A DNA stretch of 64,000 nt, taken from assembly GCF_001647675.1 (NCBI RefSeq), contig NZ_CP015594.1, positions 434,001 through 498,000 of the forward strand. The letters run 5' to 3'. A model generated the notes under the pieces. The model was given only the letters and a program-made list of their open reading frames with translations. It had not been told where the DNA came from and made no database searches. The stretch comes from Acinetobacter sp. NCu2D-2. Lineage in GTDB: Bacteria > Pseudomonadota > Gammaproteobacteria > Pseudomonadales > Moraxellaceae. Shown piece after piece: positions 9,050 to 18,328 of the stretch (within the stretch, counting starts at the first letter, position 1; each line of letters opens with the position of its first letter). Position numbers and translations under genes: made by a program.

Positions 9050-10831
9050 TTATGCTTGATTTGTGAAGTAGTCTTCAGAGAAGCTTGCAATCACTTCGCA
9101 GCCAGATTGAACTTTTGCAATACGTACATTTAGTTCAGGTAAGATGCGTTGAACATAGTAACGTGCTAGAGAAAGTTTGTTTTGGTAGAAATCACCATCT
9201 TTATCTTTAGCAGCATTGGCGATACGTGCAAACATATACGCGAAGCTCAATAAGCCAACAGCATGTAAGTAGTCAACAGCAGCTGAATTTGGGAATTCTG
9301 CATTTTCGGCAGCAGCTTCTAGAACAAACTTGGTTACGAGTTCAATTTCAGAAGCAGCATCAAGTGTCGCGTCTTTAATGAAGTTGAGTTCAGCATCTAG
9401 GTCATTGGCGAAATCACGAATTTCTTGGATGTATTCAGCAATAAATTCACCATCGCACTTAATAGTTTTACGACCAATTAAGTCTTGAGACTGAACACCG
9501 TTGGTACCTTCATAAATTTGCGAGATACGTAGGTCACGAATACATTGTTCCATGCCCCATTCGCGGATATAACCGTGACCACCGAAGACCATTTGTGCAT
9601 CAAGCGTTGCTTGGAATGCAGTATCCGTTAAATATGCTTTAGCGATTGGTGTAAGTAGGGCAACGCGATTGTTGGCTTTTTTCACCGCTTCTGCATCGGT
9701 AGAGAACTTAGTAATATCGAGCTGTTGACCAACATATACAGCGAAAGCACGAGATGCTTCGTTATTGGCACGCGCATTCAACAACATACGACGTACATCT
9801 CCATGCACTAAGATGCTGTCTGCTGGTTTGTTTGGTGACTGAATACCTGATGCACTACGACCTTGTAGACGATCAGTCGCATATTGCGCAGCATTTTGAT
9901 ACGCAAATTCAGAAGCGCCTAAACCTTGGATCCCCATAGATAAACGTTCATAGTTCATCATTACGAACATTGCTGCAAGACCTTCATTTTCTTTACCAAC
10001 AAGGTAACCTTTCGCGCCGTCGAAGTTCATCACACATGTTGCAGAGGCTTTAATCCCCATTTTGTGTTCGATTGAACCAGGACCTACAGGGTTACGCTCG
10101 CCCAGAGAGCCATCTTCATTGACTAAGAATTTAGGCACGATAAAGAGTGAAATACCGCGTGAACCCGCAGGCGCATCTGGGGTTTTCGCAAGTACAAGGT
10201 GAATGATGTTTTCAGCTAGGTCGTGGTCACCACCTGTAATAAAGATTTTAGTACCTGTAATGTTATATGTACCATCTTCATTACGTTCAGCTTTAGTTTT
10301 GATAATACCTAAGTCTGTACCTGCATGTGGCTCCGTTAAGCACATGGTACCTGACCATTCACCTGAGTAAATTTTAGGTAAATACGTTTCTTTTTGCGCT
10401 TGTGATGCATAGCTATTTAAGGCCATGCCTGCACCTACAGAAAGCAGTGGATAAAGCATGAAAGATGGGTTGGTTGCGAACAGCATTTCATCAGCAAGAA
10501 CAGTCAGCATTTTCGGCATGCCTTGACCGCCCCATTCTTCGTCTGCGCCTAAACCAATCCAGCCACCTTCAGCATATTGTTTAAATGCTTCTTTAAAACC
10601 AGCAGGAGTAGTGACATTGCCATTATTATAAGTCGCGCCTTCTTCATCGCCTGTGCGGTTTAAAGGAAGAGTGACGTTTTGCGCAAATTTAGCCATTTCT
10701 TCAAGAATAGCTTCGGCAGTCGCAGCATCAAGATGTGCTAAATTCTCGTTATCTTGCCAAAACTTTTCTGCATGAAAAACATCATTCAGAATGAACTTCA
10801 TATCGGCAAGCGGCGCGTTATAAATTGGCAT
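9050..10831 (-). CDS. acyl-CoA dehydrogenase (about 600-residue type with C-terminal extension)
   Basis: This is a 593-residue flavoprotein of the acyl-CoA dehydrogenase family, oxidising an acyl-CoA to the 2-enoyl-CoA. FAD/substrate motifs are visible: MCLTEPHAGTDLG near residue 165, NITGTKIFITGGDHD, then GGHGYIREWGMEQ and YEGTNGVQSQDLIGRK around residue 440, whose Glu is the expected catalytic base. The extra C-terminal region of about 150 residues is that of the PF12806-type subgroup, which also contains DmdC. ATG 10831 (MPIYNAPL) is preferred over GTG 10840 because GGGTG lies upstream and the paralogue starts MPQYKAPL. The chain length of the substrate cannot be read from the sequence. 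Confidence 0.9.
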   Translation of the reverse strand: MPIYNAPLADMKFILNDVFHAEKFWQDNENLAHLDAATAEAILEEMAKFAQNVTLPLNRTGDEEGATYNNGNVTTPAGFKEAFKQYAEGGWIGLGADEEWGGQGMPKMLTVLADEMLFATNPSFMLYPLLSVGAGMALNSYASQAQKETYLPKIYSGEWSGTMCLTEPHAGTDLGIIKTKAERNEDGTYNITGTKIFITGGDHDLAENIIHLVLAKTPDAPAGSRGISLFIVPKFLVNEDGSLGERNPVGPGSIEHKMGIKASATCVMNFDGAKGYLVGKENEGLAAMFVMMNYERLSMGIQGLGASEFAYQNAAQYATDRLQGRSASGIQSPNKPADSILVHGDVRRMLLNARANNEASRAFAVYVGQQLDITKFSTDAEAVKKANNRVALLTPIAKAYLTDTAFQATLDAQMVFGGHGYIREWGMEQCIRDLRISQIYEGTNGVQSQDLIGRKTIKCDGEFIAEYIQEIRDFANDLDAELNFIKDATLDAASEIELVTKFVLEAAAENAEFPNSAAVDYLHAVGLLSFAYMFARIANAAKDKDGDFYQNKLSLARYYVQRILPELNVRIAKVQSGCEVIASFSEDYFTNQA

Positions 10832-10943
10832 AATTTTCACCCGTTTATTGTTTGAGTAAGTTAAATTCGTTTTCGGTTTTAGTCAGTCTAATGCATTAAA
10901 AATCTTATTGTTAGACGACTAAAGGTTAATTCTGTAACTCTTT

Positions 10944-10985
10944 TTTATAAAGAAAAAGGACTGCCTACCCTGTGACCGTCCTTTT
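10944..10985 (-). terminator. terminator of the upstream acyl-CoA dehydrogenase gene
   Basis: Read on the minus strand, AAAAGGAC and GTCCTTTT form a stem with a 16-base loop followed by a T-rich tract. It lies about 30 bases after the stop at 11016, so the two dehydrogenase genes are probably only partly co-transcribed. Confidence 0.6.
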
Positions 10986-11015
10986 CCTTTTACCACAATT
11001 TAAGTTGAACTCAAC

Positions 11016-12818
11016 TTAGAATGCGAAGTGTTCTGCATCAAGTGCCATTAATGGTTCTAAACCACCAGCGATCACGTCAACGTGTGAGCGAACACGTGGC
11101 AAGATTTTCTTGAAGTAGAAGCGAGCAGTGGTCACTTTTGCATTGTAGAAGTCAACGTCAGTTGTACCTGCTGCAAGTTGTTCTTGTGCCACAAGTGCCA
11201 TACGTGCCCATAGGTAAGCTAAAGTCACGTAACCAGAGAAGTAGAGGTAATCGACTGCAGCCGCACCCACTTCTTCAGGGTTTTGCATTGCACGCATACC
11301 AATTTGCATGGTCAAGTCGCCCCATTCTTTGTTCAATGCAGCAAGTGGTGCAGTGAACTCTTGAAGTGCAGCGTTGTCTTTGTTGGCTTCAACAAATTTA
11401 TGAATAATCTTAGTGAAGTCTTTCAACATTGCACCTTGAGTACCCAACACTTTACGACCTAATAAGTCGAGCGCTTGAATTTCAGTCGTACCTTCGTACA
11501 AGCACGCAATACGTGTATCACGTACGATTTGCTCCATACCGTGCTCAGAAATAAAGCCGTGACCACCGAATACTTGAACACCGTGTTTCGCAGCTTCAGA
11601 ACCTGTTTCAGTTAAGAATGCTTTAGCGATTGGGGTAAGAAGTGACAAGATGTTGTCAGCAAATTTACGATCTGCTTCTTCAGTTGCATGTTCAACCACG
11701 TCAGCATATTGAGCCAATAGATAAACAAGTGCACGACCACCTTCTGCATATGCTTTTTGAGTTAAAAGCATGTTACGTACAGCAGGGTGAACAATAATTG
11801 GATCTGCTTCTTTTTCTGGTGCTTTAGGGCCAGAAAGTGAACGCATTGCTAGACGATCTTTTGCATAGGTTAATGCACCTTGGAAAGATGCTTCAGATGC
11901 AGCAAGACCTTGTACCGCTGTACCAATACGTGCAGTGTTCATGAACGTGAACATGCAGTTTAGACCACGGTTTTCAGGGCCAATTAAGTAACCTTTTGCG
12001 TTATCAAAGTTGATCACACAAGTTGCGTTACCGTGGATCCCCATTTTGTGTTCGATTGAACCACAACGTACGCCATTACGTTCACCGATTGAACCGTCAG
12101 CATTTAAGTTAAACTTTGGTACGATGAATAACGAGATACCTTTCGTACCTTTTGGTGCGCCAGGTAGACGAGCAAGTACGATATGGATGATGTTTTCAGC
12201 CATGTCGTGTTCACCAGCAGAAATAAAGATTTTCTCGCCAGAGATTGCATAGCTACCGTCTGCTTGTGGTTCAGCTTTAGTACGGATAATCCCGAGGTCA
12301 GAACCTGCGTGAGATTCGGTTAAACACATGGTACCTGTCCAGACACCTGAAACCAGGTTAGGAAGGTAAGTGTCTTTTTGTTCTTGTGAACCGTGGTGTT
12401 CTAAAGTACGTACAGCACCGTGAGAAAGACCAGGATACATACCCCAAGCCCAGTTCGCAGTACCGACCATTTCAGAAATCGTAATACCTAGAGAGTTAGG
12501 TAGACCTTGACCGCCGTATTGCTCTTCAGCAGATAAAGATGGGAAGCCTAGTTCGATATATTTTTGATACGCTTCTTTAAAGCCAGTAGGTGTAGTGACA
12601 ACACCGTCGTTCCAAGTACAACCTTCACGGTCGCCGACTTGGTTAAGAGGAGATAATTCATTTTCACAGAAGTCAGCTGCAGCTTCTAGGTACTGATCAA
12701 CCAACTCACGGCTTACGTTACCTTGGAATGCAGGAAGTTTTGCATAGTGATCTTCAGCATTTAAAAGTTCATGCAGAACAAATTGCATATCACGTAAAGG
12801 CGCTTTGTATTGTGGCAT
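11016..12818 (-). CDS. acyl-CoA dehydrogenase, paralogue of its neighbour
   Basis: This 600-residue protein has the same architecture as the gene at 9050. It has MCLTESHAGSDLG near residue 165, AISGEKIFISAGEHD, GGHGFISEHGMEQ and CLYEGTTEIQALDLLGRK with the likely catalytic Glu, and the same C-terminal extension with AAAVDYLYFSGYVTLAYLWARM. The two align over their whole length, so they arose by duplication, but they are clearly diverged and probably differ in acyl chain preference. The start ATG has a strong GAGGAAA site seven bases upstream. Role: fatty acid or related acyl-CoA beta-oxidation in the cytoplasm. Confidence 0.9.
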   Translation of the reverse strand: MPQYKAPLRDMQFVLHELLNAEDHYAKLPAFQGNVSRELVDQYLEAAADFCENELSPLNQVGDREGCTWNDGVVTTPTGFKEAYQKYIELGFPSLSAEEQYGGQGLPNSLGITISEMVGTANWAWGMYPGLSHGAVRTLEHHGSQEQKDTYLPNLVSGVWTGTMCLTESHAGSDLGIIRTKAEPQADGSYAISGEKIFISAGEHDMAENIIHIVLARLPGAPKGTKGISLFIVPKFNLNADGSIGERNGVRCGSIEHKMGIHGNATCVINFDNAKGYLIGPENRGLNCMFTFMNTARIGTAVQGLAASEASFQGALTYAKDRLAMRSLSGPKAPEKEADPIIVHPAVRNMLLTQKAYAEGGRALVYLLAQYADVVEHATEEADRKFADNILSLLTPIAKAFLTETGSEAAKHGVQVFGGHGFISEHGMEQIVRDTRIACLYEGTTEIQALDLLGRKVLGTQGAMLKDFTKIIHKFVEANKDNAALQEFTAPLAALNKEWGDLTMQIGMRAMQNPEEVGAAAVDYLYFSGYVTLAYLWARMALVAQEQLAAGTTDVDFYNAKVTTARFYFKKILPRVRSHVDVIAGGLEPLMALDAEHFAF

Positions 12819-13072
12819 AGCTGTTTCCTCAATACTGGTCTAACCAGCGTTATAATCCTAAATAAACAATAAAACGCGTCTTCATTGACACGTATTGGAA
12901 TGAGTCTAATCGTGCAACATCTTCCCTGAAGGCACAAGCGTTTCAGGATAAATTCTTGGTGACTGTAAAGTCAAAGATTCTGCCCTTGAAAACGCTAAAT
13001 TGCTTGAGTGTAAACACTTTTCTTGAGCAATACATGATACGAATGGTCAAAAGATGAAATTTTACTTACAAC

Positions 13073-13104
13073 AAAAAAGGCACTCAATCTGAGTGCCTTT
13101 TTTT
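13073..13104. terminator. terminator downstream of the lipoprotein gene
   Basis: AAAAAAGGCACTCA-ATC-TGAGTGCCTTTTTT is a 14-base perfect stem with a T tract, located 15 bases past the lipoprotein stop on the minus strand. The rest of the spacer 12819-13118 holds the dehydrogenase promoter region and nothing else I recognise. Confidence 0.85.
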
Positions 13105-13118
13105 AATGAGGAGATGAA

Positions 13119-13730
13119 TTATTTGCTTGCGTTATTTAACTTCGCTGGGCGTTCAGGTTGGAAATGAACCTGACATTGACCATTGATCGCTTGTTCGCCT
13201 ACTTTAATTTGGACTTTTGCACCATCTTTCTTGCCTTGGCAAGCGTCTAACCATGCTTGTTGTTGTGCCTGACGTTCAGCGCGGCGTTGTTCCAATTGCT
13301 TTTTGAACTCTGCTTTTTGAGCATCTGTCAAATCTTCACCACGTTTTACACGGTGTTCGCCGCGCATCGGTTTATTTTGTGCTTTAAAGGCTTTTAAATC
13401 TTTAGCATCAGGTTTGAAGTGAATCGCACAGGTACCAGCCAGTGTTTTATCACCAGATTTAATCGTAATCGCGGAGCCAACTGCTTTATTTTCACAAGCA
13501 GTTTTCATTTGCTTGAATAATTCAGCACGCTGTTCGCGAGCCGCTTCAAACTGTTGGCGCTGTTCAGGTGTTAAATGTTTTTTAGCATGATGTTTATGTT
13601 TGCCATGATGTTTCATCATTGGAGATTGATCAGTGGAGCTGACATTACTGGTAGACTGACACGCAGTTAATGCACCCATAGATAAAACACTTGCGCTTAC
13701 TAAAGCGATTTTTGTCATAGCTTTCATCAT
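13119..13730 (-). CDS. basic lipoprotein with an internal duplication, Spy/LTxxQ-like motif
   Basis: This is a 203-residue lipoprotein. ATG 13730 with AAGG upstream starts MMKAMTKIALVSASVLSMG, and the lipobox LTAC lies at about residues 21-24. The mature part is rich in Lys, His, Arg and Gln. Two similar modules each contain a Cys pair: CENKAVGSAITIKSGDKTLA...GTCAIHFKPD and CQGKKDGAKVQIKVGEQAIN...GQCQVHFQPE. Before each lies a helical segment with LTPEQRQQFEAAREQR or LTDAQKAEFKKQLEQRR, resembling the LTxxQ motif of Spy/CpxP periplasmic proteins. It is divergent from baeS, and Spy is a BaeR target in E. coli, so a periplasmic stress role is plausible. I do not recognise the family with certainty. 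Confidence 0.7.
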   Translation of the reverse strand: MMKAMTKIALVSASVLSMGALTACQSTSNVSSTDQSPMMKHHGKHKHHAKKHLTPEQRQQFEAAREQRAELFKQMKTACENKAVGSAITIKSGDKTLAGTCAIHFKPDAKDLKAFKAQNKPMRGEHRVKRGEDLTDAQKAEFKKQLEQRRAERQAQQQAWLDACQGKKDGAKVQIKVGEQAINGQCQVHFQPERPAKLNNASK

Positions 13731-13855
13731 GTTATTACCTTGATAACCTAATTTATGTTTTAAAGAATAGACAATAAACATGTAGAAACAATGAAGAGTT
13801 TTTTGGTGCAGTGTTCGCTACAATAGCAATATAGAAGAAAAATTGAGATTTTGAT

Positions 13856-15508
13856 TTGAATATTCGCCGCATTCCAATTGCATTACGACTTTTTCTGACC
13901 GTGTTGTTTACCACTTTGGTAATTACGACAGTGAGTCTAGGTGTTTTGCATTTGAATATGCAAAGAAACTTTACCAAATATGTTTCTGATGTCGAGATGC
14001 AGAAACTCGACCATGTGATTGAAAATTTGGCCGAAGTTTATGCTGTCTATCAGGACTGGGGAAATGCAATTCAAGCGCAAAGTTTGCAGATTGAAGGGCA
14101 GGCTGCACCTGATGATTTTGACCGTTTATCACGTTGGTGGTTACGTCGTCAGTATGATATTGCCTTACAGCAGCGTTATTTCCAAGAACATACTGTGGCA
14201 AATGTCGCACCTGCACTGGTTGATTCTGATCCTGAGAAACGTCAGGTCAATGAAGCAGAGTTACGTTTACTTGCACAGAACTTGCCTTCCCAATTTCAGC
14301 CATTTGAGGGCTTAAAGTTTCCACTGAGTTCAAATCAAAGTTTGATTCGTACAGATCGTAATAAAGATAAACAGCAAACAGTGGAAAACACTGGTAAGAA
14401 ACAGTTTATTCAAATGCCTGACCGTTTAGGTTTAAGTGCGCGATTATCTTTATATGATGCGAAACGCCGTTTTGTGGTTGGTGAAGCAACTGAAGAGCAA
14501 ATCTCATATCGTCCAATTATGGTCGAAGGTAAGATTGTCGGTTATTTGGGATTAAAACCAGTTTTAGATCAGGATGATGCACTGAGTATTAATTTCTTTA
14601 GTAATCAGAAACGTTATTTGTTCTTGGTCTACGGACTTAGTTTCTTAGCGAGTTTGATTGCAGCCTTATTACTTGCGACATATTTCAAAAAACCGATTCA
14701 GCGTTTACTTCGTGGAACACAGGAATTAACCAAAGGAAATTATCAACATCAGGTTAAAGTAAACCGTAATGATGAGTTGGGTGATTTATCGAAAGAAGTG
14801 AATGCTTTGGCAACTATTTTGGATCAGCATGAAACTTCACGCCGTCAATGGGTTGCGGATACCTCACATGAGTTAAAGACACCTTTAGCTGTGTTGCAGG
14901 CACAAATTGAAGCGATGCAAGATGGTATTCGTAAACCTACACCAGAACACTTTGCATCTATGCTGGGGCAAGTGACGAGTTTGAAAAAGTTAACCCAAGA
15001 CTTGGCAGCATTGGCACAAGCAGATGCACAGCAATTGCAGATTTATAAATCCGATGTAAACCCTTGGGACGTCGTGCAAAATGAGTTACTCAACTTCCAA
15101 CCTAAGTTTGATCAAGCAGACTTAACGGTGATTGCGGAAGGTGAAGGTACCATGCTTCATCTAGATTTAGATCGCTTTAAACAAATTGTGGCGAACTTAC
15201 TCAGTAACAGTATTCGCTATACTGAAGCAGGCGGTAAAGTACACGTTCATACAGAACAAAATGATCGCGAATGGTCGTTATATGTCGATGACAGTCCGTT
15301 TGGTCTGACGGATGAACAGTTAGAACGTATTGGTGAGCGATTCTACCGTGTGGATGATTCGCGAACACGTGCCACAGGCGGTACAGGACTCGGTTTGGCA
15401 TTATCGTGTAAAATTGCCCAAGCATTGGGTGGACAACTTACATTTGCACATTCACCATTGGGTGGTTTACGCTGCAAATTGACCTTTCCTAAACAAATGA
15501 AAGCATAA
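13856..15508 (+). CDS. baeS: sensor histidine kinase BaeS
   Basis: BaeS is the envelope-stress sensor kinase that phosphorylates BaeR. In Acinetobacter the pair influences AdeABC-type efflux. This 550-residue protein has a first membrane segment at residues 9-30, a periplasmic sensor domain, a second segment near residues 260-282, then HAMP, an H box (DTSHELKTPLAVLQAQ), an N box (FKQIVANLLSNSIRYTEAGG) and G boxes ending ATGGTGLGLALS. The G1 box reads DDSPFGL rather than the usual DxGxG. The start is TTG at 13856, with only a weak GAG upstream; no ATG lies close by in frame. It is followed after 11 bases by baeR. Confidence 0.9.
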   Translation: MNIRRIPIALRLFLTVLFTTLVITTVSLGVLHLNMQRNFTKYVSDVEMQKLDHVIENLAEVYAVYQDWGNAIQAQSLQIEGQAAPDDFDRLSRWWLRRQYDIALQQRYFQEHTVANVAPALVDSDPEKRQVNEAELRLLAQNLPSQFQPFEGLKFPLSSNQSLIRTDRNKDKQQTVENTGKKQFIQMPDRLGLSARLSLYDAKRRFVVGEATEEQISYRPIMVEGKIVGYLGLKPVLDQDDALSINFFSNQKRYLFLVYGLSFLASLIAALLLATYFKKPIQRLLRGTQELTKGNYQHQVKVNRNDELGDLSKEVNALATILDQHETSRRQWVADTSHELKTPLAVLQAQIEAMQDGIRKPTPEHFASMLGQVTSLKKLTQDLAALAQADAQQLQIYKSDVNPWDVVQNELLNFQPKFDQADLTVIAEGEGTMLHLDLDRFKQIVANLLSNSIRYTEAGGKVHVHTEQNDREWSLYVDDSPFGLTDEQLERIGERFYRVDDSRTRATGGTGLGLALSCKIAQALGGQLTFAHSPLGGLRCKLTFPKQMKA

Positions 15509-15519
15509 GGAAAATATTC

Positions 15520-16206
15520 ATGAAACACATCATGCTGGTTGAAGATGAAGTTGAACTTGCACAGCTGGTGCGAGACTATTTAGAAGCTGCTGGTTTTGAA
15601 GTCAGTATGTTTCATGATGGTCAGGAAGCCTATAACAGCTTTACTCAACGTAAGCCAAGTCTAATGATTTTGGACTTAATGGTGCCACGTATGGATGGTT
15701 TGACCATTTGCCGTAAAGTACGTGAACAGTCAGACTTGCCGATTATTATGGTGACTGCACGTACTGAAGAAATTGACCGTGTGTTGGGCTTAAACATGGG
15801 CGCAGATGATTATGTTTGTAAGCCATTTAGTCCAAAAGAACTTGTTGCGCGTGTGCAAGCGGTGTTACGCCGTTTAGATCGTAAGGCTGAGCCTGAAAAT
15901 AACGATTTATTCCGTATGGATAAATCTCAGCAACGTATTTGGTACCAACAAAAAGCCTTGAACTTAACCCCAACAGAATTCCGTTTATTAGAATTATTCT
16001 TGGAACATGTCGGTCAAGTCTATTCACGTGCGCAATTGCTTGATCATATTAACCCTGACAGCTTTGACGTTGCTGACCGTGTGATTGACAGCCATATTAA
16101 AAACTTACGCCGTAAGATTTCAGATGCCGCTGAAACAGGCAACCGTCATGAATGGATTCAAGCGGTGTATGGCGTGGGTTACCGTTTTGAATATCCTGAA
16201 GACTAA
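15520..16206 (+). CDS. baeR: response regulator BaeR (OmpR/PhoB family)
   Basis: This 228-residue DNA-binding response regulator is the partner of BaeS. The receiver domain (about 1-120) has the acidic pair ED at residues 8-9, the phospho-acceptor Asp in LMILDLMVP, and the conserved Lys in DYVCKPFSPKEL. The C-terminal winged helix (about 130-225) ends RVIDSHIKNLRRKI...VYGVGYRFEYPED, typical of OmpR-family trans-activation domains. The ribosome binding site is AAGGAA. The gene follows baeS in an operon and is ended by a terminator at 16228. Likely targets include efflux and envelope genes; the adjacent lipoprotein is a candidate. Confidence 0.93.
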   Translation: MKHIMLVEDEVELAQLVRDYLEAAGFEVSMFHDGQEAYNSFTQRKPSLMILDLMVPRMDGLTICRKVREQSDLPIIMVTARTEEIDRVLGLNMGADDYVCKPFSPKELVARVQAVLRRLDRKAEPENNDLFRMDKSQQRIWYQQKALNLTPTEFRLLELFLEHVGQVYSRAQLLDHINPDSFDVADRVIDSHIKNLRRKISDAAETGNRHEWIQAVYGVGYRFEYPED

Positions 16207-16227
16207 GGGTTATAGTAGTCAAATCGC

Positions 16228-16260
16228 AAAAGCGAATGGCAGCAGCTGTTCGCTTTTTTT
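16228..16260 (+). terminator. baeSR terminator
   Basis: AAAAGCGAA and TTCGCTTTT form a 9-base stem followed by T3, starting 22 bases past the baeR stop. Confidence 0.8.
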
Positions 16261-16287
16261 ATGTAAAAACAAAAATAACAGGATGAA

Positions 16288-16800
16288 ATGATGCAGATTC
16301 AAATCCGAGCTGAACAAGTAACAGACATCGAACCGATTACTGACTTAACCCAAGCCGCATTTGCTGATGTGGAATACTCTAGCCATACCGAGCATCTGAT
16401 TGTTAATGCACTTCGAGTACGAGAAAAATTAACGCTGTCTTTAGTCGCTGTGATCGATGATCAGCTTGTAGGGCATGTGGCAATTTCACCGGTACGATTG
16501 TCATCAGGTAACGCAGGTTGGTATGGTTTAGGCCCTATTTCAGTTCAGCCTGAATTACAAGGTAAGGGTATTGGTCGTGCATTAATGCATGAAGTCCTGC
16601 AACAACTCAAAGCCTTAGGTGCAGCAGGCTGTGTCTTGTTAGGGGATCCGAATTATTACCAAAAATTTGGTTTTAAGGCCTATGCGCAACTAAGTTTAGC
16701 CGATGTACCGCCTGAATATTTCCAAGCAATCATTTTTACCGGAACTGTGCCTCAGGCCGAAGTGTTTTATGATGAAGCTTTCTATGTGGAAGCCGAATAA
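16288..16800 (+). CDS. GNAT family N-acetyltransferase (YhbS-like)
   Basis: This 170-residue cytoplasmic acyltransferase has the GNAT fold. The acetyl-CoA pyrophosphate loop is visible as VQPELQGKGIGRALMHEVLQQLK (about residues 89-111), preceded by the beta-4 stretch WYGLGPISVQ and followed by GCVLLGDPNYYQKFGFK. This pattern is that of YhbS/predicted N-acetyltransferases. The substrate is unknown. ATG codons at 16288 and 16291 are both possible; AGGA at 16280 is better spaced for the second. It stands alone after the baeSR terminator. Confidence 0.85.
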   Translation: MMQIQIRAEQVTDIEPITDLTQAAFADVEYSSHTEHLIVNALRVREKLTLSLVAVIDDQLVGHVAISPVRLSSGNAGWYGLGPISVQPELQGKGIGRALMHEVLQQLKALGAAGCVLLGDPNYYQKFGFKAYAQLSLADVPPEYFQAIIFTGTVPQAEVFYDEAFYVEAE

Positions 16801-16951
16801 AAAATATTATTTTTAAGTTTATATTCATGAATACTTTATGAGTAAATTGAGATGCTCTAAGACTTGTATTGCTGTAGATCTGATCAAGTAGATTCGCTGA
16901 AAATATAAGAAAGCATTACAATTCAGTTTTTCTTCAAGATGAGAGACAGGT

Positions 16952-18304
16952 TTGCAGAGCTCCACGCCACAGCTTCAGCGCCGTTTAAAGAATCGCCATA
17001 TCCAACTTATCGCCATGGGCGGTGCCATTGGTACAGGTTTATTTTTAGGTTCAGCCCATATTATTCAATCCGCAGGCCCATCCATTATTTTGGGTTATTT
17101 GATAGGTGGTCTAATTGCATTTTTAATTATGCGCCAATTGGGCGAAATGATTGTGCATGAACCCGTGACAGGTTCATTTAGTTATTTTGCATTTCAATAT
17201 TGGGGTAAGTTTCCAGGCTTTTTAACAGGTTGGAACTATTGGGTGCTATATATTTTAGTGGCCATGACGGAGCTGACCGCCATTGGTAAATATATTAACT
17301 ATTGGTGGCCGCATATTCCAACATGGGTTTCTGTACTCGTCTTCTTTATTGCGGTGACGCTCGCCAACCTTGCCAATGTCAAAATGTATGCCGAGTCTGA
17401 ATTTTGGCTGTCGCTGATTAAAGTCCTTGCTATTGTGGCAATGATTATTTTTGGGGTGTATTTGCTGATGACGGCAGATGCATCATCTACAGCCTCAATC
17501 TCAAACTTGTGGGCACATGGTGGCTTTTTCCCCAATGGCTTTGATGGGCTGTTTTATATGCTAGCCTTTATGATGTTTGCCTTTGGTGGCATTGAGCTGA
17601 TTAGTATGGCAGCTGCAGAAACGGAAAATCCCGATCAAAATATTCCACGTGCCGTCAATCAAACCGTGACACGGGTGTTCTTGTTTTATATCTGCTCACT
17701 CGCGGTGTTATTGTCGCTTGTGCCATGGAATCAGTTGAACGTTGGTGATTTAGAGCATAGTCCCTTTGTGATGATTTTTAGCCAAATGGGCATTGAGTGG
17801 GCAGCACATTTACTGAATTTCATTATTCTGACAGCCTCGCTTTCTGTATGTAATAGCGGCATGTATGCCAATAGTCGTATGCTTGTAGGACTAGCTGAAC
17901 AGGGCAATGCGCCGAAATTATTTACACGAGTTAATCAACAAGGTGTGCCTGTTGCTGCGGTATTATTCTCGGCTTTACTGATTTTTGGCTGTGTCATCTT
18001 AAATTATTTAGTGCCTGAAAAAGCCTTAAGTTATTTGATTTATATTGTGGTGGCAGCAGCAGTATTGAACTGGATGATGATTAGTTTAATTCATCTTAAG
18101 TTTAGACAGGCGATGAAACAACAGGGGATTCAAACCAAGTTTCCTGCAATCTTTGCGCCGTTGACCAATTACCTTGTTTTAGCCTTTATGTTGATGATTT
18201 TATATATCATGTGGACACAAGGTTTTATGTTGTCGGTGTTGATGTTACCGGTTTGGATAGCATTGTTGTTTATAGTATTTAAGCTGCTGAAAAAACGAGC
18301 TTAA
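16952..18304 (+). CDS. aroP: aromatic amino acid permease, AroP-like (APC family)
   Basis: This 450-residue inner-membrane transporter has twelve hydrophobic segments. From memory it resembles E. coli AroP along its length: LKNRHIQLIAMGGAIGTGLFLGS at the N-terminus, RQLGEMIVHEPVTGSFSYFA, GWNYWVLYILVAMTELTAIGKYI, and MFAFGGIELISMAAAETENP in the middle. The consensus helix 1 GAIGTG motif binds the substrate backbone in this family. It most likely imports Phe, Tyr or Trp by proton symport; a PheP-like or broader substrate range cannot be excluded. The start is TTG 16952 with GAGAG upstream; no ATG lies nearby in this frame. Confidence 0.85.
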   Translation: MQSSTPQLQRRLKNRHIQLIAMGGAIGTGLFLGSAHIIQSAGPSIILGYLIGGLIAFLIMRQLGEMIVHEPVTGSFSYFAFQYWGKFPGFLTGWNYWVLYILVAMTELTAIGKYINYWWPHIPTWVSVLVFFIAVTLANLANVKMYAESEFWLSLIKVLAIVAMIIFGVYLLMTADASSTASISNLWAHGGFFPNGFDGLFYMLAFMMFAFGGIELISMAAAETENPDQNIPRAVNQTVTRVFLFYICSLAVLLSLVPWNQLNVGDLEHSPFVMIFSQMGIEWAAHLLNFIILTASLSVCNSGMYANSRMLVGLAEQGNAPKLFTRVNQQGVPVAAVLFSALLIFGCVILNYLVPEKALSYLIYIVVAAAVLNWMMISLIHLKFRQAMKQQGIQTKFPAIFAPLTNYLVLAFMLMILYIMWTQGFMLSVLMLPVWIALLFIVFKLLKKRA

Positions 18305-18328
18305 TCGTTTAATTTCCTAAAAATATAA

